5,987 nucleotides of DNA, taken from Furfurilactobacillus curtus. Its GTDB lineage: Bacteria; Bacillota; Bacilli; Lactobacillales; Lactobacillaceae. Shown in pieces: positions 5,415 to 5,987 of this stretch. Every line of letters starts with the position of its first letter. Position 1 is the stretch's first letter. The translations under genes and the position numbers were made by a program. The stretch lies in contig NZ_BQXO01000013.1 of NCBI RefSeq assembly GCF_045862785.1, positions 1 to 5,987 on the forward strand. Direction: 5' to 3'. Below the pieces are notes generated by a model that was not told the origin of the DNA, made no database searches, and saw nothing but the letters and a program-made list of their open reading frames with translations.

Positions 5415-5505
5415 CAGGTTTAGCAAGTAGCTATCTGACAGCTACTTAGATTCAGTCGATTTAGACCGCCAAGTAAAAATCAACTGAATATTGTTCTTAA
5501 TTTGT
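5380..5505 (-). ncRNA. Minus-strand structured small RNA, about 125 nt
   Basis: A promoter at 5541-5512 on the minus strand and an intrinsic terminator ending near 5380 frame an RNA of about 125 nt. It can form three consecutive hairpins: ATTCAGT with ACTGAAT (5450-5456/5483-5489) extended by GATTT with AAATC; AAGTAGCT with AGCTACTT (5425-5432/5440-5447); and the terminator stem (5384-5390/5408-5414). No convincing reading frame is present; the longest minus frame, ending at TAG 5444-5442, lacks a start with ribosome site. The RNA lies opposite the 3' untranslated part of the par operon. It could be an antisense regulator or the antitoxin RNA of a type I system, but no partner toxin is visible. 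Function unknown. Confidence 0.58.
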
Positions 5506-5511
5506 AGGTTA

Positions 5512-5541
5512 ATTATACCGCAAACCGGTCCAAAAGGACAA
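5512..5541 (-). promoter_or_regulatory. Promoter of the minus-strand small RNA
   Basis: On the minus strand TTGTCC (5541-5536) and a perfect TATAAT (5517-5512) are 18 bases apart. The start point would be near 5505. Confidence 0.6.
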
Positions 5542-5574
5542 GTTAAGGATAGTTAAAAAACAAATTAAATCCAA

Positions 5575-5613
5575 TGGACTAAGTAGCCAACAGAAGCTGC
5601 CTAGTCCATTTTT
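5575..5613 (+). terminator. Intrinsic terminator upstream of rep, plus strand
   Basis: TGGACTA (5575-5581) pairs with TAGTCCA (5602-5608), and GTAGC with GCTGC inside, around an eight-base loop. TTTTT follows at 5609-5613. It would end transcripts from the par operon and isolate the rep promoter just downstream. Confidence 0.78.
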
Positions 5614-5620
5614 GTTTAGT

Positions 5621-5629
5621 TGCTATAAA
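5621..5629 (+). promoter_or_regulatory. Probable rep promoter, extended -10
   Basis: TGC TATAAA (5621-5629) is an extended -10 element. The -35 region falls in the preceding terminator and is poor, as is tolerated with extended -10 sites. Transcription would start near 5635-5637, giving a rep leader of about 180 nt. It is the best plus-strand candidate before rep. Confidence 0.45.
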
Positions 5630-5630
5630 T

Positions 5631-5735
5631 TAAAAAAGTTGCCGGTTGGGCAACTCACAAACAGACACATGCTGATGAAATTGCAAAGCCATCACTACCA
5701 AATGTACGCTTTGTAACTTAGTTAAAGCATATCAG
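5631..5735 (-). ncRNA. Antisense RNA to the rep leader (copy-number control), about 105 nt
   Basis: A good minus-strand promoter at 5770-5742 and a terminator at 5655-5632 define an RNA of about 105 nt, fully complementary to the leader of the downstream rep mRNA. Besides the terminator hairpin it can form a 9-bp stem (5681-5689 with 5708-5716, one G-U pair) with an 18-base loop that contains UUGGU on the minus strand. This is the YUNR U-turn motif that many plasmid antisense RNAs use for fast first contact with their target. Antisense control of rep is established for the RepA_N plasmid pSK41 (RNAI). Here the role is inferred from position and structure. Confidence 0.7.
5632..5655 (-). terminator. 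Intrinsic terminator of the rep antisense RNA
   Basis: AGTTGCC (5637-5643) pairs with GGCAACT (5649-5655) around a five-base loop. On the minus strand the stem runs into TTTTTT (5637-5632). The same bases on the plus strand form the first hairpin of the rep leader. Confidence 0.75.
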
Positions 5736-5813
5736 ATTTGTATTTTAAAGCAAATCAAATGTTTTGGCAACTCTCTTTTGGGACAGCAGGTGTCAGTCAA
5801 GAAGGGAGTTTTT
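5636..5813 (+). promoter_or_regulatory. rep mRNA leader with Shine-Dalgarno-sequestering stem
   Basis: AACTCTCTT (5769-5777) can pair with AAGGGAGTT (5802-5810), which contains the rep Shine-Dalgarno, over nine pairs with one G-U. A small inner hairpin GACA/TGTC (5782-5785/5791-5794) closes the loop. The 5' leader bases AGTTGCC (5637-5643) can pair either locally with GGCAACT at 5649-5655 or distally with the identical GGCAACT at 5766-5772. The distal choice takes bases from the sequestering stem and would free the ribosome site. The antisense RNA covers the first of these elements. The switch is inferred; the complementarities are seen directly. Confidence 0.58.
5742..5770 (-). promoter_or_regulatory. 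Promoter of the rep antisense RNA
   Basis: On the minus strand TTGCCA (5770-5765, 5 of 6) and TAAAAT (5747-5742, 5 of 6) are exactly 17 bases apart, one of the best promoters in the window. The start point would be near 5735. Confidence 0.72.
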
Positions 5814-5987
5814 ATGATGGATCAAGCAAATTTTGATTTTTATAAAAAAGATAACGTTTATGGAACTTTATTTTTTCAATTTCCCAAGGTACTAATGTAC
5901 GGAGAAAAATATAAACACCTAAGTAGTGATACTAAACTGGCTTACATGGTTCTCAAAGATCGGCTAGAATATTCATTACGAAATAAC
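5814..5987 (+). CDS. repA: RepA_N-family replication initiator, 3' end beyond the window
   Basis: RepA_N proteins start theta replication of many Firmicutes plasmids and usually bind iterons within their own gene. Only 58 residues are visible. They carry the N-terminal family pattern: FYKKDNVYGTLFFQFPKVL, then EKYKHLSSDTKLAYMVLKDR and LEYSLRNN. Full-length proteins are about 300-400 residues, so the iterons and C-terminal domain lie outside. Two adjacent ATGs, at 5814 and 5817, are possible starts; GGGAG (5804-5808) is five or eight bases away, and the second spacing is more usual. The site can be masked by an upstream complementary stretch, and an antisense RNA overlaps the leader, so expression is probably limited after transcription. 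Confidence 0.9.
   Translation, partial: MMDQANFDFYKKDNVYGTLFFQFPKVLMYGEKYKHLSSDTKLAYMVLKDRLEYSLRNN

Noticed and set aside
5442..5510. Fst-type toxin peptide on the minus strand
   Set aside because: The frame ending in WRSKSTESK recalls the basic tail of Fst toxins, but there is no hydrophobic helix before it, no start with ribosome site, and the RNA promoter overlaps its upstream part.
5669..5716. 15-codon leader peptide in the rep leader (ATG 5669 to TAA 5714-5716)
   Set aside because: It fills the antisense-target hairpin and could matter for control, but no Shine-Dalgarno precedes it, so I do not list it as a gene.
1..5987. CRISPR arrays, tRNA or rRNA genes, iteron arrays
   Set aside because: No regularly spaced repeats, cloverleaf-like segments or rRNA signatures were seen; RepA_N iterons would lie beyond the right edge.

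Overview
The window looks like part of a plasmid from a low-GC Gram-positive bacterium, most likely a Lactobacillaceae member such as Lactiplantibacillus. The evidence is the RepA_N-type replication initiator at the right edge, a ParA plus ribbon-helix-helix partition pair, a plasmid-type serine recombinase at the left edge, a lactobacillus-style IS3 element and many broken genes. The genus is an inference from gene style; no database was searched.

Left part (1-2224): the C-terminal three quarters of a resolvase/invertase, an AT-rich spacer, then the first 48 codons of a DUF262 (GmrSD-type) gene cut off by a complete IS3-family element at 911-2224. The element lies on the minus strand with orfA and orfB. 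No target duplication flanks it, so the DNA to its right is probably not the original continuation of the DUF262 gene.

Middle part (2225-3760): a small three-helix membrane protein and a UspA-type universal stress protein, both apparently intact and less AT-rich than the par region. They are followed by two gene remnants. One is a 5'-truncated TIGR02328 / pyrimidine-dimer-glycosylase-like gene with an internal TAG. The other, in convergent orientation, is the 3' end of a probable MFS drug transporter. Two perfect inverted repeats lie between them.

Right part (3761-5987): the plasmid maintenance core. A 26-bp-armed perfect palindrome overlaps the parA promoter, followed by parA and a small parB-like gene. 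A diverged copy of part of the palindrome sits between the two. A third reading frame behind parB, for a small membrane protein, is broken by two in-frame stops. The 500 bases before the rep gene carry no protein gene but dense RNA signals: a minus-strand small RNA with promoter and terminator (about 5505-5380), a plus-strand terminator (5575-5613), an extended -10 promoter for rep, and a second minus-strand RNA (about 5735-5631) antisense to the rep leader. The leader can hide the rep Shine-Dalgarno in a stem, and a competing long-range pairing could release it. This resembles the antisense copy-number control known for RepA_N plasmids such as pSK41. The rep gene runs off the right edge after 58 codons.
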